Source: Candidatus Leptovillus gracilis (GTDB lineage: Bacteria; Chloroflexota; Anaerolineae; Promineifilales; Promineifilaceae). Taken from it: a stretch of DNA of 64,000 bases. Location of the stretch: positions 558,001-622,000 of the forward strand of contig JADJXA010000003.1 of assembly GCA_016716065.1 (NCBI GenBank), written 5' to 3'. A program made the position numbers and the translations under genes. Under the pieces are notes generated by a model. The model was not told the origin of the DNA, ran no database searches, and saw nothing but the letters and a program-made list of their open reading frames with translations. Positions 9,143 through 17,375 of this stretch are shown here, piece by piece (position 1 is the first letter of the stretch; each line of letters starts with the position of its first letter).

Positions 9143-9294
9143 GCGGGAGCGGTCGTGTCTTCGGTAGTGTCGGCGGCGGGCACGGCCGTTGGCGCGCTGG
9201 CGGGTGTATCTGTGGCGGCGGGGCTGCAAGCAACCATGAACAGGGCGCTAATCAACAACAAGGTAATCAACTGCAATAACTTTCGGCTTGTCAT
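7369..9294 (-). CDS. Tandem-duplicated ribose-type ABC substrate-binding protein (two RbsB domains)
   Basis: This 641-residue lipoprotein has lipobox LFMVAC near residue 22 and then two full periplasmic binding-protein domains in one frame, about twice the length of RbsB. Both carry the family-2 (ribose/galactose) signature KLIVVITPSHDNPFFGAMADIA, the SELFDTAIAQGA..IILDNAGAD hinge, VDREIT, and GNDTMALGAQAAL. The two differ at only a handful of residues and are offset by exactly 897 bp (299 codons). A short linker (KPGASTAAPAVDSAG) joins them. It should bind D-ribose or a related pentose for RbsAC; the linked pair could raise ligand capture. AGGAG precedes the chosen start. Confidence 0.9.
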   Translation of the reverse strand: MTSRKLLQLITLLLISALFMVACSPAATDTPASAPTAVPAADTTEDTTAPAADSGKKLIVVITPSHDNPFFGAMADIAVATAEELGYNTLSLVHDDDANKQSELFDTAIAQGAAAIILDNAGADASVAAVQKAADAGIPSFLVDREITQEGVAAAQIVSNNYQGATILAEYFVELMGEEGEYVELTGRDTDTNAHVRSQGYHDVIDEFPDMVMVAQQTANWSQTEAFEVMETILQANPDIKGVIAGNDTMALGAQAALIAAGRPEVIVVGFDGSDDAIASIVAGELKATSLQPVAEMAIQAVNQAHQFITTGSTGKPEKQSIDMVLLTIANAGNYERFAPKPGASTAAPAVDSAGKLIVVITPSHDNPFFGAMADIAVATAEELGYNTLSLVHDDDANKQSELFDTAIAQGAAAIILDNAGADASVAAVQKAADAGIPTFLVDREITQDGIAAAQIVSNNYQGATILAEYFVELMGEEGEYVELTGRDTDTNAHVRSQGYHDVIDEFPDMVMVAQQTANWSQTEAFEVMETILQANPDIKGVIAGNDTMALGAQAALIAAGRPEVIVVGFDGSDDAIASIVAGELKATSLQPVAEMAIQAVNQAHQFITTGSTGKPEKQSIDMVLLTIDNAGNYERFAPKK

Positions 9295-9386
9295 GTGTCA
9301 TTCTCCTCTCAAATGTTTTGAAATATTGGTTCAGCTTGAAATAAGAACTCTATGGGTAATCCTTCTTCTCTTCCGATTTTCACCTC

Positions 9387-10460
9387 CTATACAATTTGCT
9401 GCTGACGTTGTAACGCGGCTCGTTCCTGCATCCGCACCTGAGCCTGGTCAATGACGACAGCAAAAACAATAACGGCCCCCTTGATCACCTGCTGCCAGAA
9501 TGAAGAGACGCCCAGACCTATAAGGCCATCACCCAACACGCCAATGACAAACGCGCCGATGATGGTTCCGCCGATGCTGCCCCGCCCGCCGGAAAGCGAG
9601 GTGCCGCCCAACACAACGGCGGCAATCGCGTTTAGCTCAAAAAACGTCCCGGTGGCCGGGTGGGCGGCTACTAACTGCGAGGCGATGATCAGGCCGACCG
9701 TGGCCGCGCAGAAGCCGGAAATCATATAGACAATGGTCTTGACGCGCTTGACGCGCACGCCAGACAGTTCCGCGGCGCGTTCATTGCCGCCGATGGCAAA
9801 GACGTGGCGACCAAAGGGGGTCTTGGTCGCCACAAACGCGGCCACCAACGCAAAAACGATCATGATCCAGATGGAGTAGTTGACCGAAAGAAAATCGCCG
9901 GAGCCAAGAGCCGGGAAGCCAGTGTTGCCCAGTTCTGGCCGGCCGACCAGATTGGGGAAGGTTCGGCCGCCAGAACGCAGCAGGGCCAGCCCGCGCGCGG
10001 CGTATAACATGCCCAAAGTAGCAATGAAGGGGGCCACGTTGAAGCGGGTAATGATAAGGCCGTTGAGGCCGCCCAGCAGTGCGCCGAGGATCAATGTGAT
10101 TAAAATGATGGCCCAAACCTGGAAATAAACAATCACGCCAAACATGGGCAGGACCAAACCTTCGTTAATCAGCCCACCGGCAATCATGGCTGCCAGGCCG
10201 ACAATGGAGCCAACCGAGAGGTCTATGCCACCGGTGAGGATGACGTAGGTCATGCCAATGCCCAGGATGGCGTTGATGGCGACATGTTTGGCCATGATGA
10301 TGATGTTGGCCTGTGTCAGGAAGTTTGGACTGAGGACTGAAAAGACGATGAGCAGGACGATGAGGGCGATGAACGCCCGCCCGCGCAAGAGGAATTCTTG
10401 CACGTCCAGACTGGTGATGCGCCTTTTGCCAGCAACGGCTTTGATTTCAGCTTGGCTCAT
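9387..10460 (-). CDS. rbsC: Ribose ABC transporter permease
   Basis: This 357-residue polytopic inner-membrane protein belongs to the BPD_transp_2 (RbsC/AraH) family. Hydrophobic segments begin with FIALIVLLIVFSVLSPNFLT and include the family motif YVILTGGIDLSVGSIVGLAAM and the conserved NAIAAVVLGGTSLSGGRGSIGGT loop that contacts the ATPase. Its start overlaps the rbsA stop (ATGA), so it is co-translated with the ATPase. Charged tails stay cytoplasmic. Together with RbsA and the double binding protein it forms the complete importer. No abnormality was seen. Confidence 0.93.
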   Translation of the reverse strand: MSQAEIKAVAGKRRITSLDVQEFLLRGRAFIALIVLLIVFSVLSPNFLTQANIIIMAKHVAINAILGIGMTYVILTGGIDLSVGSIVGLAAMIAGGLINEGLVLPMFGVIVYFQVWAIILITLILGALLGGLNGLIITRFNVAPFIATLGMLYAARGLALLRSGGRTFPNLVGRPELGNTGFPALGSGDFLSVNYSIWIMIVFALVAAFVATKTPFGRHVFAIGGNERAAELSGVRVKRVKTIVYMISGFCAATVGLIIASQLVAAHPATGTFFELNAIAAVVLGGTSLSGGRGSIGGTIIGAFVIGVLGDGLIGLGVSSFWQQVIKGAVIVFAVVIDQAQVRMQERAALQRQQQIV

Positions 10461-12052
10461 AGGGGGGATCCTCCGTTTCCATTGCGATTATTGGCCAGCC
10501 CGTGGCCGACGGCCGAATCTCGGACCAGGTATTCTTCGGTTGCTTCCGCCTGGTGGTATTCGCCGGTGATGATGCCCCTGGACATGACCAAAATGCGGTC
10601 GGCCATGGCCAGGACCTCTTTCAATTCAGACGAGATAAACAGGATGCCGTATCCCTGGGCCGCCAGACGGCTCATGATCTGGAAAATTTCCGCTTTGGCG
10701 GCCACATCTATGCCGCGTGTGGGTTCGTCTAGCAGCAGCACTTTGGGGTGAGTGAGCAAACTCTTGGCGACGACGACTTTTTGCTGGTTGCCGCCGCTGA
10801 GCGAGGTGATGAGTTGGTTGGGATTGGCAATTTTGATTGACAGGTTTTTTACGGAATCGCCTACCGCTTCTTTTTCTTTCTTGCGCGAGATGGACAGGCG
10901 GCTAACGTATTGGCGCAGGCTGGCCAGGAGGATATTGTCGGCGACGGACATGGTTTGTACCAGGCCATCGCGCTGCCGGTCTTCGGGGACAAGACACATG
11001 CCGAGGTTGATCCGGCCGTTTACCGTCCCCTCCCGCACCTCTATGCCATCCAGCCACACCTGCCCGCCCGTCGCCTGGCGCACCCCGGCCAGGCACTCAA
11101 ACAACTCTGAGCGGCCGGCGCCCATCAACCCATAAACGCCCAAAATCTCCCCCTGCCGCAGCGTAAAGGAGACGTGGTCCAGCGTGAAACCACCGCCAGC
11201 GCGGGGCAGTGTCATATCAGCCACGCGCAGCAGTTCTGCGCCAATTTTGTGGCTTTCGCCGCGGAAGAGAGAGGCGGGGTTGCGCCCAACCATTTGCTCA
11301 ATAATCCAGGCAACGTCTATCTCCGCCGCCGCTTTTTCCGCCACCAGACGACTGTCGCGCAGCACCGTGACATAATCGCCGATTTGCAGCAGTTCGTCCA
11401 ACTTATGCGAGATGTAGATGATGGAGACCCCGGCCGCTTTTAGCTCTTCGATCACCTCAAACAAAATCTCTACCTCGGCGCTGCTGAGGGCCGAAGTGGG
11501 TTCATCCATAATGAGGATGCGGGCGTCTTCGGCCAGCGCGCGGGCGATTTCCACGATCTGCTGCTGGCCGATGCGCAAATCGGCTACCAGGTCGTCTGGC
11601 TTGATGGGCTGGCGCAGCCGTTTGAGCAGCAGTTCGGTCTGGGCGATTTGTGCTTTTTTGTTGATGAGGAAACGGCCGTTGGTCATCTCCCGCGCCAGGA
11701 AAATATTCTCCACCACGCTCAAATTAGGGAAAAGATTCATCTCCTGGTAAATGATGCCTATGCCTTGTCGGGCGGCATCCAACGGGCTGCGGAAGCTCAC
11801 TTCCCGCCCTTCCAGCAGCAGTTGGCCGCTGGTGGGCTGGTAAGCGCCCGCCAAAATCTTCATCAGCGTGGATTTGCCCGCGCCATTTTCGCCAACCAAT
11901 ACGTTGACTTTGCCGCGATACACATTGAAATCCACGTGATCCAGGGCCACCGTGCCGGGGAACAACTTGGTGATGTTGGCAGCCCGCAGGATGACGTCAT
12001 CCGGCGGGGCAGCGTTCAGTTCAGTGGGGGAAAGGGTGGGTGAAGTTGCCAT
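10457..12052 (-). CDS. rbsA: Ribose-type ABC transporter, duplicated ATP-binding subunit
   Basis: This 531-residue ATPase has two nucleotide-binding halves, as in RbsA/MglA/XylG. The first has Walker A GENGAGKST, signature RIGQQQIVEIARAL and Walker B ILIMDEPTSAL. The second has the degenerate Walker A GLMGAGRSE typical of the family, signature LSGGNQQKVVVAKSLL and Walker B VLLLDEPTRGID. The degenerate second site is normal and means only one site is fully active. It follows the DUF2291 gene by four bases and overlaps rbsC. Ribose specificity comes from context (RbsD, RbsK); the ATPase itself cannot show it. Confidence 0.92.
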   Translation of the reverse strand: MATSPTLSPTELNAAPPDDVILRAANITKLFPGTVALDHVDFNVYRGKVNVLVGENGAGKSTLMKILAGAYQPTSGQLLLEGREVSFRSPLDAARQGIGIIYQEMNLFPNLSVVENIFLAREMTNGRFLINKKAQIAQTELLLKRLRQPIKPDDLVADLRIGQQQIVEIARALAEDARILIMDEPTSALSSAEVEILFEVIEELKAAGVSIIYISHKLDELLQIGDYVTVLRDSRLVAEKAAAEIDVAWIIEQMVGRNPASLFRGESHKIGAELLRVADMTLPRAGGGFTLDHVSFTLRQGEILGVYGLMGAGRSELFECLAGVRQATGGQVWLDGIEVREGTVNGRINLGMCLVPEDRQRDGLVQTMSVADNILLASLRQYVSRLSISRKKEKEAVGDSVKNLSIKIANPNQLITSLSGGNQQKVVVAKSLLTHPKVLLLDEPTRGIDVAAKAEIFQIMSRLAAQGYGILFISSELKEVLAMADRILVMSRGIITGEYHQAEATEEYLVRDSAVGHGLANNRNGNGGSPL

Positions 12053-12056
12053 ATCG

Positions 12057-12704
12057 TCAGCCGCCCACGTCCAGCAGTACTGGCGTGATCACAATTTCGC
12101 TCAGGTCTATATTGGTCTGGTTGGTGGTGCGGATGGTAAACACGCCGTTGAACGCAACCGGCTGACCGACCAGATTCTCCAGGTCCAGGCTGTTGACCAC
12201 TTCGTTGGCGACCCGCTGGTTCAGTTCGCGTGCGACCTGACCGAATTCGGTCTGTTCGCGGAAATCGCCGAAGTTGATGAAGCCAACGCCATCACGCACG
12301 CCATCGCCGCGAATGAGGGGGCCAACCTGCAAGATGATGGTGATGGGACCGTTGTAATCTTCAATTTGCAAAACGGCCGTCCCATTGCGCGATTCTGTAC
12401 TCACCGACTCCACCACGCCCTGCCCACGCACCACAAAGTTTAGCGCGCCGCTCTGGGATATGGTGGCATACTGCTCACCCGCGTCCACCAGATCGCTCTC
12501 GATGGCCGCCAGAACAGTCGGTAAATCGGTGGCCTTTTCCAAAATAGTCGGCACAACCCGTTCAGCCCAGATGCCATCCACGTAGCTCACCGGGTCAAAG
12601 GTTTCGCTTTGCTGAAGCTGCTGCATTTCCTCAATCGGCACAATCGTGCAGGCTGCCAGCAGATTGATGAGGCAGACGCTTAATAAGACCCAAACTCTCT
12701 TCAT
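12057..12704 (-). CDS. DUF2291 family lipoprotein
   Basis: This 215-residue lipoprotein (lipobox LLAAC at about residue 19) contains the family hallmarks: an early FDPVSYVDGIWAERVVPTILEKA segment, a central LNFVVRGQGVV and IILQVGPLIRGDGVRDGVGFINFGDF, and a C-terminal VGQPVAFNGVFTI. DUF2291 proteins recur beside ribose-type ABC operons in many phyla but have no proven function. An accessory role in periplasmic sugar capture is an inference from that recurring context. It sits between the FGGY kinase and rbsA, four bases from rbsA, and is very probably co-transcribed. Confidence 0.85.
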   Translation of the reverse strand: MKRVWVLLSVCLINLLAACTIVPIEEMQQLQQSETFDPVSYVDGIWAERVVPTILEKATDLPTVLAAIESDLVDAGEQYATISQSGALNFVVRGQGVVESVSTESRNGTAVLQIEDYNGPITIILQVGPLIRGDGVRDGVGFINFGDFREQTEFGQVARELNQRVANEVVNSLDLENLVGQPVAFNGVFTIRTTNQTNIDLSEIVITPVLLDVGG

Positions 12705-12726
12705 ACGCTCCTCCGGTGGAAATAGG

Positions 12727-12773
12727 AACGCGGACGTCCCGTCCGCCCCGGCAGGCGAGACGCCTGCGCTCCC
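12727..12773. repeat. Interspersed palindrome (GGCGAGACGCCTGCGCTCC family), copy 1
   Basis: The spacer between the kinase and the DUF2291 gene holds ACGCGGACGTCCCGTCCGC followed by GGCAGGCGAGACGCCTGCGCTCC. A second copy in the same orientation is at 42499-42546 (GGAGCGCGGGCATCTTGCCC... then the same 3' half). It is a hairpin-forming intergenic repeat and not a terminator, since no T-run follows. Confidence 0.6.
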
Positions 12774-12820
12774 AGGATTTTCATTCGTGGTGGTTGGTGT
12801 AGCCCACTCATCATGCTTGA

Positions 12821-14332
12821 TTAATACTGTGCGCCCTTCGTGTGAACCTCTTCCAGCAATACCTGGCGCACGGCCGTTTGCCAGCCCCGGTACAATTGGT
12901 CAGCAGCGGCCGGGGCCATCGTTGGCGTAAAGGGGGTGTAGGCTTGCGGCAAGGCGGTCAGGGCGGCGATGTCGGCATAGAGACCGCAGCCCAGCCCACC
13001 GGCCAGCGCGGCGCCCAGGGCTGAAAGCTCCGGCAGCGCGGCGGCGCGCAACGGAGCGCCGGTCATGTCGGCGACGAACTGCATCAGGAAGCGGTTGCCC
13101 ACCGCGCCGCCATCGGCGTGAAGATGCTGCAAAGGCACGCCAGACTCGGCGGCCATCAGGTCCAGCACGTCGCGGATGGAGTAGGCGATGCTTTCTAACG
13201 CCGCGCGGACAACGTGGTTTTTGCCGCTGCCCGGCGTCAGGCCGAGGATGGCCGCTCTGGCGTTGGGCTGCCAGTAAGGGGCGCTCAGGCCAACAAAGGC
13301 CGGAACCAGATAGACGCCGCCATTGTCGGCAACGGCCGTTGCCAGCCCCTCTGTCTCCGCCGCCGACTGAATCAGGCCCAACTGATCGCGCAGCCAGGCG
13401 ATGGTCGCGCCGGTGAAGTTGATGATGCCCTCAAGCGCATAGGTGGGCTGCCCCTGGATGACCCAGGCGACGGCCGTCACCAAGCCGCTGTTGGAATAAG
13501 CCACCTGGTCGCCGATATTCAATAGTACCGAGGAGCCAGTACCAAACGTCACCTTAGCGCTGCCTGGGGTGAAGCAGCGCTGGGCAAACAGCGCTGCCTG
13601 CGAATCGCCCATGACGCCGACGATCGGTAACGGCCGTGGCAGCAGCCCGCCCAAATCTGTCGCGCCAAAACTGGCGTCGCTGTCACGTACATCCGCCAGC
13701 GCGTTCGGCGGCACAGCAAACAGGCGGCACAACTCTTCGTCCCAGGCCAGACTGCGGATGTCGAACAGCAGGGTGCGCGAGGCGTTGGTCTGGTCGGTGG
13801 CGAAGGTACGGCCGTTTGTCAGCCGGTAAAGCAAATAGGTGTCCATCGTGCCGATCAGCGCCTCGCCGGCGACGACTTTTTGGTAAATATCAGGGCGCTG
13901 GCGAAAGAGCCAGGTCAGTTTGGACGCCGGGAAGTAGGTGTCTATTTTGAGGCCGGTGCGCTGCTGCACCAGGAAACCATGCCCGGCGGCCGCCAATTCG
14001 GCGCAAATGGCTTCGCCGCGGCGGCACTGCCAGACGATGGCGTTGTACAGCGGTTCGCCGCTGGTTTTGTCGAAAACGACGATGGTTTCACGCTGGTTGG
14101 TCAGGCTGAGGCAGGTCAGATCGTCGCGCCGTTGTGGGCTGCGCGCCAATAATTCGCTGACGGCCTGGCGGGTATGGCGGTAGATTTCGGCAGCGTCGTG
14201 TTCCACCCAACCAGGACGGGGGTAGAGTTGGGCATGGGGAACGGCCGTTTTGTCCAACAGTTCACCCATCTCGTTGAACAAGATTGCTTTCGTCGCCGAG
14301 GTGCTTTGGTCAATCGCCAGGATCGTCTTCAA
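12821..14332 (-). CDS. FGGY-family carbohydrate kinase (GlpK-like)
   Basis: This 503-residue two-domain sugar kinase has the length of glycerol kinase. The N-terminus ILAIDQSTSATKAILF is the phosphate-1 loop. GWVEHDAAEIY, SLTNQRET and VWQCRR follow the GlpK order, and the ATP domain has VMGDSQAALFAQRCFTPGSAKVTFGTGSS and the C-terminal DGGAVGNRFLMQFVADMTG. The closest recognisable family is glycerol kinase, but in this operon the substrate may be a ketopentose or tetritol. Translation appears to start at a TTG (14330-14332) preceded by AAGGGAG, since no ATG fits. It lies between the transketolase and transporter genes. Confidence 0.82.
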   Translation of the reverse strand: MKTILAIDQSTSATKAILFNEMGELLDKTAVPHAQLYPRPGWVEHDAAEIYRHTRQAVSELLARSPQRRDDLTCLSLTNQRETIVVFDKTSGEPLYNAIVWQCRRGEAICAELAAAGHGFLVQQRTGLKIDTYFPASKLTWLFRQRPDIYQKVVAGEALIGTMDTYLLYRLTNGRTFATDQTNASRTLLFDIRSLAWDEELCRLFAVPPNALADVRDSDASFGATDLGGLLPRPLPIVGVMGDSQAALFAQRCFTPGSAKVTFGTGSSVLLNIGDQVAYSNSGLVTAVAWVIQGQPTYALEGIINFTGATIAWLRDQLGLIQSAAETEGLATAVADNGGVYLVPAFVGLSAPYWQPNARAAILGLTPGSGKNHVVRAALESIAYSIRDVLDLMAAESGVPLQHLHADGGAVGNRFLMQFVADMTGAPLRAAALPELSALGAALAGGLGCGLYADIAALTALPQAYTPFTPTMAPAAADQLYRGWQTAVRQVLLEEVHTKGAQY

Positions 14333-14399
14333 CGCAGCTCCCTTAGGAATTTATTACAAAGGAATAAAGAGACGAAGGGGCAAAGAAGAAAATCTGTGT

Positions 14400-15356
14400 T
14401 CATCTGTGCCCCACTGTCGCGGCGGCCAGCAGGTTTTGGGCGGTGGCGGCGAGGCCATCGCCGGTGATGCCGTAGTGGGCCAAGATTTCGTTTTGGCTGC
14501 CGGTGACAGTGTATTCGTCGGGAATGCCGACGATTTTAAAAGGCAGGCTGACGCCATTTTGCAGCAGCAGGGCAGCCACGGTGCTGCCCAGCCCGCCATA
14601 GACGCTGTGTTCTTCAACGGTGATAATGGCCTGGGTGTGTTGAGCGGCGTGGAGTACGGCCGTCTTGTCCAACGGCTTCAGCGTGTGCATACTGATCACC
14701 CCGGCAGCGATGCCTTGTTCGGCCAGCAGATGGCTGGCCTGCACCGCCCGCGCCACCGTTTCGCCAATGGCGATAAAGGTCACATCGCGCCCTGCGGACA
14801 GGCTGATGGCTTTGCCAATTTCAAAGTGCGCGCCAGGTGCGTGCAGATGGGGCATGGCTGCTTTGCCAAAACGGATGTAGAGCGGGCGGGAATGGGAGAC
14901 GGCCGTTTCAATCACGGCGGCCGTCTCAAAATTGTCCGCCGGGACCACAATGTCCAGGTTGTTGATGGCTTGCAGCGCCGCCAGATCATGCAGTGAATGA
15001 TGCGTCGTGCCCAACGCGCCATAACTCACCCCGGCGCTGATGCCTACCACCTTCACCGGGTTGTCTGAATAAGCCACATCGTTCTTGATCTGTTCCAGAC
15101 CGCGCGCCGTCAAAAAACAGGCTGGCGAGACGGCAAATACCTTTTTGCCGGCCGAAGCCAGCCCAGCCGACACCCCCACCAGATTTTGCTCAGCGATGCC
15201 GATTTCCACAATTTGCGCCGGCAGCGCCCTGGCAAAGGGTGTCAGTTTGCCCGACCCCCGCGAGTCGCTGGTGACAACCAGAATATCCCGGTCCACTTGC
15301 GCCAGACGCAGCAGCGTGGCCGCAAAAATCTCCAGGTTCGCCTTACCCATTTCCAT
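14400..15356 (-). CDS. Transketolase, C-terminal (pyrimidine-binding) subunit
   Basis: This protein of about 318 residues supplies the Pyr and C-terminal domains of a split transketolase. ILVVTSDSRGSG, the catalytic-glutamate motif EIGIAEQNLVGVSAGLASAG and GTTHHSLHDLAALQAI identify it. It needs the upstream N-terminal subunit to bind thiamine diphosphate and transfer two-carbon ketol units between sugar phosphates. The ATG at 15356 was chosen because it lies within the 3' end of the upstream gene (overlap about 14 bases) behind a GGGGGG stretch; a longer frame to 15410 has no start signal. The pair feeds pentose phosphates to glycolysis. Confidence 0.9.
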   Translation of the reverse strand: MEMGKANLEIFAATLLRLAQVDRDILVVTSDSRGSGKLTPFARALPAQIVEIGIAEQNLVGVSAGLASAGKKVFAVSPACFLTARGLEQIKNDVAYSDNPVKVVGISAGVSYGALGTTHHSLHDLAALQAINNLDIVVPADNFETAAVIETAVSHSRPLYIRFGKAAMPHLHAPGAHFEIGKAISLSAGRDVTFIAIGETVARAVQASHLLAEQGIAAGVISMHTLKPLDKTAVLHAAQHTQAIITVEEHSVYGGLGSTVAALLLQNGVSLPFKIVGIPDEYTVTGSQNEILAHYGITGDGLAATAQNLLAAATVGHR

Positions 15357-16197
15357 TGTTCGCCCCCCATGTCCGTTCGGCCGCGTCCAGTTCCAACATG
15401 GCCGTCGCAAATTCGGTGTCCGTCGGTACGTGGTGGTGCCAATGAACCTGGTTTTCGATGAAACTCACACCCTTGCCTTTGGTGGTATGGGCCAAAACCA
15501 GGTTCGGTTTGCCTGGTTCAAAGGGCAGTTGGTCGAAAATTGCCAGCAGTTCGGGGATGCTGTTGCCATTGACCTCGCGTACGGCGTAACCAAAGGCGGT
15601 GAATTTTTGGCGTAAGTTGGTGATGCCGGTGACTGTTTCAATGGGGCCGGTAATTTGCAGCCCGTTGTAATCTACAATAACCACCAGATTATCCAGGTCA
15701 TAATGGGCGGCGCTCATAGAGGCTTCCCAGTTGGAGCCTTCTTCCAGTTCGCCATCGCCTAAGAGGGTGAAGACGCGGTAGGAACGGCCGTCTAGCTTGG
15801 CCGCCAACGCCATGCCCACAGACAAAGACAGCCCATGTCCCAGCGCGCCTGTATTTTGCTCCACCCCATTCACCTTGCGCGTCGGATGGCCAATAAAATG
15901 GGATTGGTATTGGTTCAGAGTGTGCAGCACGGCCGTTGGATAAAAGCCCTTGTCGGCCAAAACCACGTATAACGCCTCTACCGAATGCCCTTTGCTCTGC
16001 ACATAGCGGTCCCGATTGGCGTCCTGAAAGTTCGCCGGCGAGACGTTCATGGTGTAATTGTATAAGACGTTAAGAATATCTACGGCCGACAGGCTGCCGC
16101 CCGTGTGCCCAGAATTGGCGTTTTTGATAATCGTCAGAACTTCCCGGCGATATTGAATTGATTTTCGTTCAAGTTCTTCCGAGATTGTTTTGGACAT
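15343..16197 (-). CDS. Transketolase, N-terminal (pyrophosphate-binding) subunit
   Basis: This 284-residue protein is the PP domain of a split transketolase. It has NSGHTGGSLSAVDILNVLY, the RDRYVQSKGHSVEALY substrate region, and the thiamine-diphosphate motif GDGELEEGSNWEA...DYNGLQ (GDG followed by the conserved NG). LAHTTKGKGVSFIE near the end is also conserved. It is the first gene of the minus-strand pentose operon, just downstream of a predicted promoter. Split transketolases are common in Chloroflexota, Firmicutes and archaea, and this pair is complete. Confidence 0.92.
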   Translation of the reverse strand: MSKTISEELERKSIQYRREVLTIIKNANSGHTGGSLSAVDILNVLYNYTMNVSPANFQDANRDRYVQSKGHSVEALYVVLADKGFYPTAVLHTLNQYQSHFIGHPTRKVNGVEQNTGALGHGLSLSVGMALAAKLDGRSYRVFTLLGDGELEEGSNWEASMSAAHYDLDNLVVIVDYNGLQITGPIETVTGITNLRQKFTAFGYAVREVNGNSIPELLAIFDQLPFEPGKPNLVLAHTTKGKGVSFIENQVHWHHHVPTDTEFATAMLELDAAERTWGANNGNG

Positions 16198-16231
16198 CTC
16201 TTGCTTCCCATGTCTAACTGCAAATTACGCT

Positions 16232-16245
16232 TGAATAATTATTCA
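16232..16245. promoter_or_regulatory. Candidate operator: perfect 14-bp palindrome
   Basis: TGAATAATTATTCA is a perfect palindrome in the divergent spacer between the pentose operon and its SorC-type regulator. It lies about 20 bp downstream of the predicted minus-strand start point, where a repressor would block transcription. Another ATATTCA half-site lies at 16316-16322 near the regulator start. Binding by the neighbouring regulator is inferred. Confidence 0.45.
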
Positions 16246-16272
16246 TTGTGTGATATTCTTGCAGATATGGTG

Positions 16273-16301
16273 AGATTACATGATAAATTCAGCTCTGTCA
16301 A
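16273..16301 (-). promoter_or_regulatory. Predicted promoter of the pentose operon
   Basis: On the minus strand TTGACA (16301-16296) is followed after exactly 17 bases by TAATCT (16278-16273). The -35 is consensus and the -10 is weaker. It points into the transketolase gene, whose start is about 70 bases further on. Confidence 0.5.
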
Positions 16302-16336
16302 GACAATTTGCATAAATATTCAAAGGGGAATAAATC

Positions 16337-17305
16337 GTGACACGCATTGATGAACTACGGTTGATGACGCGCGTGGCCCGGCTGTATTATGAACGCAACA
16401 TGCGTCAAGCAGAAATTGCGCAGCAGTTAGGGCTTTCCCAGGCGACCATCTCCCGGCTGTTTAACCGGGCCAGAGAAGAAGGCATCGTGCGCATCTCGGT
16501 CAGTGTGCCCCAGGGGGTCTATACAGAGTTGGAGGAGCGTCTGATCGCGCAGTACAACTTGCGCGACGCCATCGTGGTAGATTGCGTCCACGATGATGAG
16601 CAGATCATCCAGCGCGACATCGGCGCGGCTGCCGCCTATTACGTCGAATCTACCATCAAACCCGACGAGGTGATTGGCCTTTCTTCCTGGAGCGCCACTT
16701 TGCTGGCCCTGGTAGACGCCATGCACCAGACGCCGCGCAAAACTGGGGTTCAGGTTGTCCAGATTTTGGGTGGCATTGGCAATCCGGCGGCCGAAATTCA
16801 TGCCGCTCGCCTCACCGGCCGTTTTGCTAAACTGGTACACGGCACGGCCACATTTTTGCCCGCGCCGGGTGTGGTGGGGTCGGAGGCCACGTTGCAGGCG
16901 TTTTTACAAGACCACTATGTGCAGGCAGCAATGGCGTTGTTCGACAAGGTGAGTCTGGCGCTGGTGGGCATTGGTGCGGTGGAACCTTCCGAGTTGTTGG
17001 CCGACAGCGGCAACATTTTCAGCAGCGAGGAATTGGATATTTTGCGCGGCCAGGGGGCAGTGGGGGATATTTTGCTGCGTTTCTTTGATGAAGACGGCCG
17101 TCCGGTGCAAAAATCTCTGAACAGCCGCGTGGTGTCTATGACCCTGGAGCAGCTTCACCGGGCAGATAGAGCGGTGGGAGTGGCTGGCGGCCGACGCAAA
17201 CACGACGCCATCCGCGGCGCGCTGCGGGGCGGCTGGATTAACATTTTAATTACGGATTGTTTTACGGCGCGGCGGCTGGCAAACCAGAGCCAGCCGTTCT
17301 TCTAA
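16337..17305 (+). CDS. SorC/DeoR-type sugar-binding transcriptional regulator
   Basis: This 322-residue regulator has an N-terminal helix-turn-helix (ARLYYERNMRQAEIAQQLGLSQATISRLFNRA, about residues 14-48) and a C-terminal sugar-phosphate-binding domain of the SorC type, with GLSSWSATLLALVDAM and VVQILGGIGN. Such proteins respond to phosphorylated sugars and repress or activate adjacent catabolic operons. It is divergent from the pentose operon, so that operon is the likely target, probably through the palindrome at 16232. Translation starts at GTG (16337) behind AAGGGGAA. Confidence 0.88.
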   Translation: MTRIDELRLMTRVARLYYERNMRQAEIAQQLGLSQATISRLFNRAREEGIVRISVSVPQGVYTELEERLIAQYNLRDAIVVDCVHDDEQIIQRDIGAAAAYYVESTIKPDEVIGLSSWSATLLALVDAMHQTPRKTGVQVVQILGGIGNPAAEIHAARLTGRFAKLVHGTATFLPAPGVVGSEATLQAFLQDHYVQAAMALFDKVSLALVGIGAVEPSELLADSGNIFSSEELDILRGQGAVGDILLRFFDEDGRPVQKSLNSRVVSMTLEQLHRADRAVGVAGGRRKHDAIRGALRGGWINILITDCFTARRLANQSQPFF

Positions 17306-17375
17306 GGAACGAGAATTAATTCACTTGCACGCTGTGGCAGGGTTTGTTGCTCGGTAGTTACCTTTAAGCTGACGT

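Noticed and set aside
7477..9279. Long open frames on the plus strand opposite the double rbsB gene
   Set aside because: They mirror each other because of the duplication and are glycine/aspartate/histidine-rich shadows of a well-supported gene; no start signals.
16198..16336. Riboswitch upstream of the transketolase gene
   Set aside because: The leader is too short and shows only a palindrome; no thiamine or other aptamer motif was recognised.
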